The notes: generated from the sequence alone by a model not told the origin. Positions 23,271 to 31,175 are shown, numbered from the stretch's first letter. The stretch is 41,465 nucleotides of DNA from an archaeon (GCA_021792955.1 JAJYTP010000008.1:1-41465); one strand, 5' to 3'. Translations and numbers: made by a program.

Positions 23271-24322
23271 CCTTTGTTGCACAAATTTGATAACACTGCA
23301 TAAAATTTTTGACTTCATAGTAATTTAACCAGGTTGCATAATGTCAAATTATGACAAACTGGCCGGAATACAACAAGAAGCTGGTTAATGAAGCAGTTGA
23401 CGTATTTGTAAGCACAGACCTGCTTGTGGACCAGGAGAAGCAGCTTAAACAGATGAACAAGGATAAGAGGGGTAGGCCTTATCGTTATCCTTATGCGCTG
23501 ATACTCATAATTCTTGCTGTAAGGGAATACTTCAGCCTGCCCTACAGGCAGACCGAGGGGTTTGCCAGGATGTTAGGCGGAATATGGGGGGCAAGGATAC
23601 CGTCTTACACGCAGATATGCAGGAGGCAGAAGGAAATCAATATACCTCCTGGTGTAAAATATGACAGGGATAAGCCTGTTGACATGGCATAGATTCTACA
23701 GGCATAAAGGCGTTCAACAGGGGTGAATGGATCAGGCAGAAGCGGGCTGTCAGGAGGGAATGGATAAAGCTGCACGTAACGTGTGATACAGCAAACAGCC
23801 TGATAACAAGCGTTCAGGTAATAGATGAGCATGAATCTGACGGGAAAGAGTTAGGCAAGCTTGCTTGTTGACGGAGCAAAGGATACTGTTGGAAAGCTAA
23901 GCAGGGTTTTTGGTGATTCGGCATACGATTCAAGGGTCATCTTCAATTACGCTGCAGGCGTAGGTCCCGAACCTGTTATCAAGCCAAGGATGAATTCCAC
24001 AGGCAGGTCCAGAGGATCTTATGTAAGGGCACAGACAGTCAGGGAATTCCTATCGGACCCGCAGGCATGGAAGGAGAAGCACAGGTACGGCCAGAGGTGG
24101 CAGGTAGAGACTGTGTTTTCCTCTTTAAAGAGGATGCTGGGAGAACACTTCACATCAGTACTAAACATTGGAATATACAATGAAATCATTTCCAAGGTGT
24201 TCACGTATAACATCGTGGAGGCTAACAGAAATGCGTGCAGGTTGTAGGGAACAGACGCTATAGATCGTTAGCGGACCCCCTTGGATGCAATAAAACGGAA
24301 GACTCAATTTATGCAACAAAGG
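23271..24322. mobile_element. IS5-family-like insertion sequence, decayed
   Basis: The element of about 1052 bp is bounded by inverted repeats: CCTTTGTTGCACAAATT at the left end and, reverse-complemented, CCTTTGTTGCATAAATT at the right end (one mismatch in 17). No target duplication is obvious in the flanks (GGTT left, AGAA right). It carries a broken transposase gene. It stands 40 bp upstream of the YedE start, just outside the promoter. Confidence 0.85.
23351..24247 (+). pseudogene. IS5-type DDE transposase with two frameshifts
   Basis: Three reading frames together make one transposase. The first (23351-23692) contains the N-terminal helical domain (DKRGRPYRYPYALILIIL, PSYTQICRRQKEI) and stops at a TAG after DMA. 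A one-base loss there separates it from the DST-x-IKAFNRGEW segment holding the first catalytic Asp. Another shift near 23863 leads to the last part, with GDSAYDSR (second Asp) and GQRWQVETVFSSLKRMLGE (catalytic Glu). With two shifts, autonomous transposition is unlikely. Confidence 0.85.
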
Positions 24323-24377
24323 AGAAAAATATAAGTATTTTTATATAAGCCTATAGATAGAGGAAATTAGTGGGATC

Positions 24378-24590
24378 ATGAAAAAGAAAGCTGAAAGCCA
24401 ATATGATTATCTGATGAGCATCGGCAATAGGTTGGGGGAATACGCAGGCCTTTGGATAGCAATCGTAGATAACAAGGTAGTGGCCCAAGCTGAGAGTGGG
24501 AAGAAGGCTTACGATGAAGCAAAAACGCAGTATCCGCACAAGACGCCCCTGATAACGCAGATTCCGCGTGAGACCGTCCTTCTTATGTGA
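24378..24590 (+). CDS. DUF5678-family small protein
   Basis: 70-residue protein with the DUF5678 pattern: a core strand pair GLWIAIVDNKVVAQAESGKKAYDEA followed by a P-T-PLITQIPRE end. DUF5678 proteins are small, common in archaea and cyanobacteria, and of unknown function. It is coupled to the next gene by a GTGA overlap. In several genomes I recall DUF5678 genes next to aspartyl-protease-like genes, which fits this pair, but this needs a search. Confidence 0.78.
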   Translation: MKKKAESQYDYLMSIGNRLGEYAGLWIAIVDNKVVAQAESGKKAYDEAKTQYPHKTPLITQIPRETVLLM

Positions 24591-25075
24591 GCGCATTGCG
24601 CGGGTTTCGAGCTAACTACAACACAATAACGTACAATTATCTATCCTACCGGCTTAAGATCGATGATAATTCAAAGGATATCAAAATACCACTTGTTCCG
24701 ATATTGCTGAAGCATCTTGATAATGAAACCGAGGCCACTGGGCTGATTGACTCCGGCTCCACGAACACATTTCTGCCATCGGATTTCGGTGAAATCCTAC
24801 AATTAAAGCCCCTTACAGGCAAGGAAGCCGTCCCGGGGAGGGGGGCTGGCGGTGTATTCCATACATACAGTGCCAGGCTAGATCAACTATCCATTCTGAA
24901 GGGGAGGGAAGTTATCCAAGAATACGGGAAGATAGAGGTCAATGTCCTGATAGAAAATGGCTCTATACCATACGTTATCCTAGGCAGGGACTACCTCTCC
25001 CGAACGTTCGACATCCGCTTTGACGAGAATAAGAACAACGTTGTACTAAGGAGATACTTTAGCACGAAGGCCTGA
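24587..25075 (+). CDS. Retropepsin-like aspartic protease domain protein
   Basis: 162-residue protein with a retroviral-type single-domain aspartic protease. GLIDSGSTNTFLP has the catalytic Asp55-Ser-Gly57 triad, a hydrophobic strand-turn follows, and PYVILGRDYLSRTFDIRF near residues 128-145 is the conserved second motif (ILGRD) of the fold. Such proteins act as dimers with one Asp each. It begins with GTG overlapping the stop of the DUF5678 gene, so the two are made together; the small protein could be a partner, an inhibitor or a substrate. Substrate unknown. The end abuts the 105-bp repeat. Confidence 0.82.
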   Translation: MSALRGFRANYNTITYNYLSYRLKIDDNSKDIKIPLVPILLKHLDNETEATGLIDSGSTNTFLPSDFGEILQLKPLTGKEAVPGRGAGGVFHTYSARLDQLSILKGREVIQEYGKIEVNVLIENGSIPYVILGRDYLSRTFDIRFDENKNNVVLRRYFSTKA

Positions 25076-25094
25076 CAGGGTCATTTACGATATT

Positions 25095-25197
25095 CCTTTC
25101 CGTTCCCAGTTCATTTTCTATGTTTGCCATAGCGCCCGCCCATGCGGAGATTTGCTTAAAAGGAGGGCCAAGGGTTAAGGAGGAGGCCCTGGGCAGG
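25095..25197. repeat. Direct repeat of about 105 bp, copy 2
   Basis: Nearly identical to 19237-19342, same orientation. On the minus strand it preserves the TATA box and the first codons of the DUF932 gene (MANIENELG), but the frame then runs into unrelated sequence and stops after 23 codons at 25059. It is thus a truncated promoter-plus-start copy. Confidence 0.8.
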
Positions 25198-25203
25198 GCA
25201 AGG

Positions 25204-25449
25204 GGTGAAACACGTGTATATAGCAACGGCGAAATAGGAAAGATCGTAGTAATGAAAGTGCCCAACTAATCAAAGGGGCCGTTGAACACGCTTGCGTATG
25301 AAATGTCTCATGCCATACTTAAACACAATTACAACGACATGCCGAGATGGAAGGCTGATGCCGTAGCCCTAGCGAAGGTTAGGGCCCGAAAAACAAAAAT
25401 AATGAGTCGATCAGCAATGGGCCATGGCAAAGTGCCTTTTATGTCATAA
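25204..25449 (+). pseudogene. Remnant of a zincin-like (HExxH-type) protein gene
   Basis: A plus-strand frame reads GETRVYSNGEIGKIVVMKVPN, an in-frame TAA (25267-25269), then NTLAYEMSHAILKH and MPRWKADAVALAKVRARK. The second part looks like a metallopeptidase helix (HExxHxxxxH type) in which the first His has become Tyr, followed by a helix where the third ligand would be. The stop and the missing ligand point to a dead gene. The frame enters the repeat at its left, so a complete gene may have started there. Confidence 0.4.
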
Positions 25450-25720
25450 AGAACTTGGCTACGAACCCTTTACCAGGGATAAAGCGACGGGCGACATCCT
25501 CCTACCGGTGTGTGACCAGTGCTTTGAAACAGACCTAAAAAGGGCCAATGAAACGATGGCCACTGCTGCAAGCGAATGGATAGATGAAGTAATTGAAGCG
25601 TTAAAGGACTACTCAGATGACCCGGAAGCGCGCGAGGCCCTGAAGGAGATCAAAACCAAAACAAAGAAGGAAATCGATGATGTTAAGAGAGAAATTGAAA
25701 GGGTAGAAAGCGATAAATAG
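25424..25720 (+). CDS. Zinc-ribbon plus coiled-coil small protein
   Basis: 98-residue protein. CLLCHKE (Cys4, Cys7) and CDQCFE (about residues 30-33) make one treble-clef or zinc-ribbon site. The remaining 60 residues are a long charged helix with heptads (EALKEIKTKTKKEIDDVKRE), a probable coiled coil. Family unknown. It starts at an ATG overlapping the end of the degraded gene before it and is transcribed in the same direction as the DUF5678/protease pair. Confidence 0.72.
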   Translation: MAKCLLCHKELGYEPFTRDKATGDILLPVCDQCFETDLKRANETMATAASEWIDEVIEALKDYSDDPEAREALKEIKTKTKKEIDDVKREIERVESDK

Positions 25721-25824
25721 GATTATCCTCGTATTGCCATTATAGGTTGGCTGGGAAAGCCATACGGTGGCTTCAACGCTTCGCGGGTTGGGATATGATC
25801 TACGCCATCGCAAAATGAGAACTA

Positions 25825-26097
25825 ATGATATCTTGCCTGCCTACCGCCTCTCTGACGGGCCGGGAACTTCAGGGTGGGCATAACCTCCAATTTCATGGGG
25901 AAAAAGTGGGGATAAAGTATGCCATCAGGTTGCCTTTAATCAGGACAGGCATCGTAGCAGGTAAAAGCATCCTCGCCACAATAAAGGATTCTGTATTCAC
26001 CATTAGTAAGGGTAAGAACAGGGTAAGCCTTGCAGAGAGGCCTTTAGCTTTGCAGGGGTTCTTGACATGGGCTCTTGACAATTTTAACCAGTATTAG
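25825..26097 (+). CDS. Hypothetical protein
   Basis: 90-residue frame with a reasonable protein-like second half (strands GKSILATIKDSVFTISKGK, then WALDNFNQY). No motif recognised; the first 20 residues look less convincing, and the real start may be internal. Upstream sequence has no clear TATA box. Might be a small gene or a remnant. Confidence 0.4.
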   Translation: MISCLPTASLTGRELQGGHNLQFHGEKVGIKYAIRLPLIRTGIVAGKSILATIKDSVFTISKGKNRVSLAERPLALQGFLTWALDNFNQY

Positions 26098-26401
26098 ACA
26101 TACTCGTTACGGTATAATCCACAACCCGATAACAAACCAAAGTCGATATAAATTGGGAGTTGCCGATCTGAAAATGATAAGACCGAGGAAAGAGGATGAA
26201 GCAATCACTCCCCCCATAGCGGATATGTTATGGCGATAAGGAAGCGATGTTGGTCGTGGAAGTCTAGCTAACCGGCAGCTGAACGGCACCATATTATTAG
26301 GTAGGCAATCTTAAAATGACAAATATAATCTAATTAATTTAATATTTTTAATTATTATATGACTTTAAAGATACAAATTATTTAAAAAATAATATATTGA
26401 A
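26098..26401. other. AT-rich gap, no gene seen
   Basis: 304 bp. The right part (26310-26400) is very AT-rich, with runs such as TAATTTAATATTTTTAATTATTATA, and lies directly after the end of sulfur operon 2 (minus strand), where T-runs could terminate it. No coding signal was recognised. Confidence 0.4.
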
Positions 26402-27181
26402 TTAAAAGAATGCAGTGAGGTTCATAAATAGCATGTATATTGCGACCAGAATTATGATGATCGCAAAGATCTTTGTGAGTAATCTTTTGGACACTTTAGA
26501 AGCGTAATAAGTGCCGATCCAGCCTCCAAATATGCCACCTACAATATAAAGTGCTGAAATAATAAGGTTCACGTCACCATTCAATGAATATCTTATGGCT
26601 GTTACCACTCCGAATACTCCTACGGATACCAGTGAAGTCCCTACCGCCTGTATGATGTTTAATGCACCGGCATATATGAGCCCCGGCACAATCAAGAATC
26701 CGCCCCCGATACCAAAGAAACCTGAAGCAAATCCAACAAGTAATCCCATTGACAATAATTTCGCGTAAGACTCTTTGTGCGTTGGATTTACAGCTACGTT
26801 AATACATTTTCTTTTTAACATGTATATTGCTATTACAATCATAAGAATTGCAAAGATAAATAAAAGCTTGTTTCCTGGCGTTAAAAGCCCTAGCTCGGCT
26901 CCTATCAGCACGCCTATAACGCCGGGTATGCTGAACAATATCCCTTTCTTGAAATTCACATGCTTTTTTCTTGCATGAGGTACCAGATTCAAAAATGCGT
27001 TTATGCTCACTGCCAATGCGGTAGTACCTATCACTATGTGCGGATGGTCAAATCCTACAAAGTAGATGAGAAGGGGTATTGCAAGTATCGAGCCGCCACC
27101 GCCTATCAATCCAAGAGAGAATCCTACAATCAATCCAGAAATGACAGACAGAATTATCTGAATGCTGGTGAGGTCTAACAT
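26402..27181 (-). CDS. TauE/SafE-family permease, operon 2
   Basis: 259-residue paralogue of the operon 1 permease, with the same two signatures GLIGGGGSILAIPLL and GFFGIGGGFLIVPGLI and similar length. By eye roughly two-thirds of the residues in the N-terminal half are identical, while the DNA is clearly more AT-rich. It is the last gene of the second YedE-DsrE-TauE set, 5 nt after DsrE. Same predicted job: movement of a sulfur oxyanion or related anion. Confidence 0.92.
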   Translation of the reverse strand: MLDLTSIQIILSVISGLIVGFSLGLIGGGGSILAIPLLIYFVGFDHPHIVIGTTALAVSINAFLNLVPHARKKHVNFKKGILFSIPGVIGVLIGAELGLLTPGNKLLFIFAILMIVIAIYMLKRKCINVAVNPTHKESYAKLLSMGLLVGFASGFFGIGGGFLIVPGLIYAGALNIIQAVGTSLVSVGVFGVVTAIRYSLNGDVNLIISALYIVGGIFGGWIGTYYASKVSKRLLTKIFAIIIILVAIYMLFMNLTAFF

Positions 27182-27186
27182 ATTGC

Positions 27187-27534
27187 TCAGAACGTTATTA
27201 CGCTATATCCTTCTTCAACCTTCTGATTTGTTTCCACTCCGCCAAGCACTAACTTCACATCCGGAAACACGTCCGCTTCTGCCAATCCCTCGTTTTTTAA
27301 GCTTACAGAGCAAGCTTTTACAGGTATTCCCACCTTGATCGCATTTTCAATCTGCTCTCTGAACTGCGGCGCATTCGCCTGCTTTTTATTTGCAGCCTGC
27401 ACTCCCTGCCCCAAAAACAGCATTTCTACTTCTGCATGCGCATTTTTTACAGCATTAATGGAGAAATTAAAAGCTACCATTTCCGCTTGAATGTTGCTCT
27501 TTCCCGACAAAACCATAACCAACAACTTTGCCAT
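27187..27534 (-). CDS. DsrE-family sulfur-relay protein, operon 2
   Basis: 115 residues, exactly the length of the operon 1 copy. The candidate sulfur-carrier Cys75 is kept in IPVKACSVS, as are the helix AFNFSINAVKNAHAEV and VLGGVE near the end. The 67 bp before its ATG contain a T-rich tract and an AATTTAAATTT box, so it may have its own promoter as well as read-through from the YedE gene. Confidence 0.9.
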   Translation of the reverse strand: MAKLLVMVLSGKSNIQAEMVAFNFSINAVKNAHAEVEMLFLGQGVQAANKKQANAPQFREQIENAIKVGIPVKACSVSLKNEGLAEADVFPDVKLVLGGVETNQKVEEGYSVITF

Positions 27535-27540
27535 ATTATT

Positions 27541-27601
27541 TCACTTTTACCTTATATGTATCCTCAAATTTAAATTTTTACAAAAAAATAAAAAGAAGTT
27601 T
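27541..27601 (-). promoter_or_regulatory. Possible internal terminator/promoter between YedE and DsrE of operon 2
   Basis: On the minus strand, T-runs (CTTCTTTTTATTTTTTTG) directly after the YedE stop are followed by AAATTTAAATTT and ACATATAAGG before the DsrE ATG. This could terminate one transcript and start another; operon 1 has no such gap. Confidence 0.35.
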
Positions 27602-28978
27602 TTACCGATACCCTCTCTTGTTAATTTTCAGTCTCAGCATTCCATATAACACAACCCAAGAGCTCAGCAGTACTACTATCATAAATACAAAGCTGGATAT
27701 GGCCATCTGTATGTTACCGCTCAGTATATGCCCGGAAGCGCAGCCATTTGCCATTCTCGCGCCGAATAATACTAGATATGTGCCTATGAACGCGCCTATT
27801 GCTCTCTTGTTCTTGCTTGTTCCAAACCTGTGTTCCCACACCTTCGGGATCTGTGGCTTGTATTTCATAAATCGTTTTGATATGATAGTTGCAGATATGA
27901 GCCCGCCTAAAAAGGTGCCCAGGTCTGAAAACGGTTCCCAGCCAATCTCGCTAAACGGATTGTTTATTGCCAATCCGTTTATTATGTGCATTCCTCCAAA
28001 AAGCTCAAAATAAGGATTTGAAGCGGCCCATGTTGGATTTACAATATATGATAACTGTGCGCCGATCCAGGAATAGGTAGTGGACTCTCCAAATATCTGG
28101 TGCAGCACTATTACAGCCACTGCCGCTATCGTGAATTCTGCCCCTAAAAATATTACGTATCTGGCGTTCCAGATACTGCTCTCATTTGTAATTCTTGTTA
28201 CAAAGGATCTTGCATGTGGATATTTTTCCTTTTCTTCTTTTATTAAGTCATCAAAGTGAACTACGTTCTTGCTCAATCCCAGTATATGAGACCCGCAAGA
28301 ATCTCTTACTTTCTCTCCCGGATACCGTGGCAATATCAAAAACAATAACAGTAATATTATCCCAAAGATCAATGCGACATCAAATATACCGATTTTAGAT
28401 GTTATTCCGAATATGCTGGCCCACGTAATAGGCCCATAGTTCAGAGTGTTCCAGAAAAACCATTTTACAGGGCCAAATATGACAGACCATGTAAATGCTC
28501 CTAGTAGCCCTCCTAATAATGCCCATATTGCATCTCTGCGCCCTTGCCCTAGCGCTATCCACACTGTCCCTGGAAAATAACCGGCTACTCCAACGCCTGC
28601 TCCGAAAATTATTCCACCTATTATTATTCCCGGCACGAAAAAATCCTTGATCCCGAAGTTTAGGCTTGGCACTATCAGGTTCAGTGCATAAAGCAATATT
28701 GCACCTACACCAATTGCAAACCCAAAACAGACCATCAAAAATCGGTCCTGAAAGGACATTACTCTATATAGCGTATCCGGATCAGAAAAGTTCCATAGCT
28801 CCAGAGGTATTGCCAGTAAAATACCCGCTACAATGCCAAGCAATAAAGGAGCTTTGTTCACATGCAGGATAACCTGCATGTATATTCCGCCAAAGACCAT
28901 AAACAAGGATACTGCGAATAGTATCGCTGTAGCCACTAAGAATATTCTTATATCTCTTTTTTCACTTTGAGAAGTCAT
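27602..28978 (-). CDS. YeeE/YedE-family sulfur transporter, operon 2
   Basis: 458-residue paralogue of the operon 1 transporter, about 50 residues longer, mainly through an extra N-terminal helix pair and an insert near residues 330-350. The signature MANGCASGHILSG is nearly unchanged, as is the mirror block GAGVGVAGYFPGTVW. A loop near 225-240 has a cysteine (RDSCGSH). Predicted to move thiosulfate or a related sulfur compound. The ATG follows ATTTATATATT by about 20 nt. It is divergent from the CARF-like regulator, with a 32-bp palindrome between the starts. Confidence 0.92.
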   Translation of the reverse strand: MTSQSEKRDIRIFLVATAILFAVSLFMVFGGIYMQVILHVNKAPLLLGIVAGILLAIPLELWNFSDPDTLYRVMSFQDRFLMVCFGFAIGVGAILLYALNLIVPSLNFGIKDFFVPGIIIGGIIFGAGVGVAGYFPGTVWIALGQGRRDAIWALLGGLLGAFTWSVIFGPVKWFFWNTLNYGPITWASIFGITSKIGIFDVALIFGIILLLLFLILPRYPGEKVRDSCGSHILGLSKNVVHFDDLIKEEKEKYPHARSFVTRITNESSIWNARYVIFLGAEFTIAAVAVIVLHQIFGESTTYSWIGAQLSYIVNPTWAASNPYFELFGGMHIINGLAINNPFSEIGWEPFSDLGTFLGGLISATIISKRFMKYKPQIPKVWEHRFGTSKNKRAIGAFIGTYLVLFGARMANGCASGHILSGNIQMAISSFVFMIVVLLSSWVVLYGMLRLKINKRGYR

Positions 28979-29058
28979 AGACCTCAGACCTTAATATATA
29001 AATGGCATTTTATAAACTATTCTTTATTAAAATACAAAAACATGGTAAATTTTTGCAT

Positions 29059-29090
29059 TGTTGCTGAAAATATGCATATTTTTTGCAACA
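29059..29090. promoter_or_regulatory. 32-bp palindromic operator candidate
   Basis: TGTTGC-TG-AAAATATGCATATTTT-TT-GCAACA: a perfect 16-bp palindrome core flanked by a 6-bp inverted repeat, with only the two 2-nt linkers not matching. It lies between the divergent starts at 28978 and 29149 (81 and 59 bp away). Size and symmetry suit a dimeric or tetrameric winged-helix regulator. Confidence 0.7.
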
Positions 29091-29148
29091 TACTTACATT
29101 GGAATGCCCCTTAGAAAAATTAATTAATAGTCTAGACAATCGCCAACT

Positions 29149-29793
29149 ATGGAACACAGATATGCGATAACCATATTTAACAAGGAAGGAGACTATATCA
29201 TAAAACCCTTTTTTTCAAACATTCCAAAGATAGATAAGCTGATCATCATCTCCAATAAAGACTCAAGCGATGGCGGATTAAAAAGAAAGCTGGTTGATTT
29301 TCTGGAAACGGTCAATGTTACTGCTGATTTCGTATACGTGGACGATATCACGAATTTTTTTCAAACTTTTTTTACAGTTAAGGTTTTATGTATTCAAGAA
29401 GGCCCTCCAACGTGGGTTAACGTCTCATGCGGAAGTGGCATAGGAATGACTGCCTTGACGATACATGCGATTAAACATAACATACAAATGGTCGTCTATG
29501 AAAAGGATAGTGGCAAGACCGCTATAGTGGATGTTAAAAAATTGCAGAAGATCAATATATTTGACCCGCGATATTTGAATATAATAAAAGATATTTCAAT
29601 CGGGAAAAACACGATAACTAAGCTAGCGATTTCAAATGATATTGATAAATCTTTGGTTTCTAGACGGCTCAAAAATCTGATGTCAATTGAAATAGTTAAA
29701 AAACTTGATGATGAAAAGAAAATTAAGCCTTGCATATTTTCTTTAACGGAATTTGGAAAATCTATTTTGCAAATTCGTGGTGCCGTTCAATAG
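29149..29793 (+). CDS. CARF-like domain plus winged-helix regulator
   Basis: 214-residue protein. Residues 1-130 look like a Rossmann-type CARF/Csa3-like sensor domain: KIDKLIIISNKDSSDGGLKRKL, a hydrophobic strand, then TWVNVSCGSGIGMTALTIHAI, matching the N-x-SGGT/S-x-x-M-x-x-A loop of these domains. Residues 140-210 are a winged helix (ITKLAISNDIDKSLVSRRLKNL, then a wing with KPCIFSLTEFGK). Csa3-type proteins respond to cyclic oligoadenylates or other nucleotides, but no CRISPR genes are in the window, so the ligand here may be different. Divergent from sulfur operon 2; control of it through the palindrome is inference. Confidence 0.75.
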   Translation: MEHRYAITIFNKEGDYIIKPFFSNIPKIDKLIIISNKDSSDGGLKRKLVDFLETVNVTADFVYVDDITNFFQTFFTVKVLCIQEGPPTWVNVSCGSGIGMTALTIHAIKHNIQMVVYEKDSGKTAIVDVKKLQKINIFDPRYLNIIKDISIGKNTITKLAISNDIDKSLVSRRLKNLMSIEIVKKLDDEKKIKPCIFSLTEFGKSILQIRGAVQ

Positions 29794-29945
29794 TATATTG
29801 GTGGAATAATAGCGCAGAATACTCGCAAACGGTTACAACGTATAGTAGCGGGTTATATCAATATTCATTCAGGTACGTAGCTGGCATAAACTCACCATCA
29901 GCCGTTTTTAATATACAAGCAAGTTATTGGAAAAGTAGTTCCTAA
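29790..29945 (+). pseudogene. C-terminal remnant of a surface protein
   Basis: A plus-strand frame starting inside the end of the CARF-like gene reads WWNNSAEYSQTVTTYSSG, then QYSFRYVAGINSP and ends AVFNIQASYWKSSS. The Ser/Thr/Asn/Tyr-rich composition is like that of secreted archaeal proteins. There is no start of its own. Confidence 0.45.
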
Positions 29946-29959
29946 ATGTTCGGTAATCA

Positions 29960-30130
29960 TTAAGCGCTTTTAACAAAAATTTCACCTTTAGCAAAAACGC
30001 TATTCACACCGGCAATATTATTTGCAATGATGTATATTGACATGTTACTGTTTGGCAGGATTATAATCGTTAGTGTATAGGGTGTTACACCTTGGGATGG
30101 CGAAAAGAGAAGCACCCAATTCAGAAATCG
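29960..30130 (-). pseudogene. C-terminal remnant of another surface protein
   Basis: The minus-strand frame ending at TAA (29960) reads LLFSPSQGVTPYTLTIIIL, then NMSIYIIANNIAGVNSVF and GEIFVKSA. This looks like the last strand-rich repeat of a secreted or pilin-like protein. No start; convergent with the fragment to its left. Confidence 0.45.
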
Positions 30131-30176
30131 CTAAAAAGGCAGGTATAAATATGATATCCACATACCGAATTTGTCT

Positions 30177-31142
30177 ATGTCGTCGCTATTGGAGCAAATA
30201 GACGTTTCCGAAATAATGTCGGTTAAAATATATCCCATTTCGCCCGAACGGTCTGTAAGAGATGCGCACAGGATGATGAAGTCGAATCATGTAAGCGGAC
30301 TTCCAGTGTTGGAGGACGAAAGGTTGGTCGGGATAATAACTGGGAAGGATGTGCATGGTGTTCAGCGCGAAATGATGGATAGGACGAAGGTTGGGGATGT
30401 CATGACGAAGCAGGTGGTAACTGCCTACGCCGATAGCAAAGTTTCAAACGCGCTGGAAAGGATGGCGCGAGCCGGTCTATGGAGGATTGTCGTTGTTTCA
30501 AGGACAGGAGGGGTAATCGGGATCATAACGCGCTCCGACATAGACCGAGCATCAAAAATTCTTGAGGACCGAGGATATGGCGGTTCAGGACCCCTGAAAT
30601 GCCCGGGCTGCGGCGCGCCGTTGAAGGTTACGCTGAGCCATGTGGTTAAATGCGAATTCTGCGGGCTCCTCACCGTGTTCAATGAGAAGACGCTCCACGG
30701 GAGGCGCGCCAAGATTGTAAGAAGACGGGGTACGGCGATCGTGGAAACACCGAAGGGCATCATTCTTGTCGCTGGAAGAAGGGAAGGGCCATGGATTCTC
30801 CCGGGAGGCGGAGCGAAGAAGGGGGAGCGGCGTATGGATGCTGTGGTGCGGGAATTGAAGGAGGAGACGGGCCTAGTAGCAAAGGACTGTAAGTACCTGT
30901 TTTCCTATAATGACCCTGATGACGGCAGGAAGATCAGGAATCTGCATAAGGTATTCTTGATCAAAGCTGAAGGTATTCCAAGGCCCAGATCGGACGCCAG
31001 ACATATAGCCTATTGGAACGGCGGCTCCAACATTCAGCCGAGCAGGACGACACGGGCGCTGTTGGAGATGTACCTGAACTCAAGAGCCTCACGGCTATAT
31101 GGTATGGAGGGCGCCCATCAAAGTCATAACTATAAAACATAA
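30177..31142 (+). CDS. CBS-CBS-zinc ribbon-Nudix fusion protein
   Basis: 321-residue fusion. Residues 8-130 hold two CBS domains (AHRMMKSNHVSGLPVLE... and ALERMARAGLWRIVVVS...ITRSD), a module that binds adenine nucleotides. Residues 142-162 are a zinc ribbon (CPGCG...CEFCG). The rest is a Nudix hydrolase with a perfect Nudix box: G-x5-E-x7-REL-x-EE-x-GL at about residues 211-233. Nudix enzymes cleave nucleoside diphosphates linked to another moiety. The CBS pair may sense AMP/ATP-like ligands and gate the hydrolase. The ATG at 30177 is 27-33 nt after TATAAA (30144-30149); a TTG at 30171 is the alternative. Confidence 0.88.
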   Translation: MSSLLEQIDVSEIMSVKIYPISPERSVRDAHRMMKSNHVSGLPVLEDERLVGIITGKDVHGVQREMMDRTKVGDVMTKQVVTAYADSKVSNALERMARAGLWRIVVVSRTGGVIGIITRSDIDRASKILEDRGYGGSGPLKCPGCGAPLKVTLSHVVKCEFCGLLTVFNEKTLHGRRAKIVRRRGTAIVETPKGIILVAGRREGPWILPGGGAKKGERRMDAVVRELKEETGLVAKDCKYLFSYNDPDDGRKIRNLHKVFLIKAEGIPRPRSDARHIAYWNGGSNIQPSRTTRALLEMYLNSRASRLYGMEGAHQSHNYKT

Positions 31143-31175
31143 TATTATTAAGGAGTTAATGATCAAAATATTAAA

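Noticed and set aside
27602-29793. CRISPR association of the CARF-like regulator
   Set aside because: No repeat-spacer array and no cas gene is in the window; the 32-bp palindrome is a single copy and not a CRISPR repeat.
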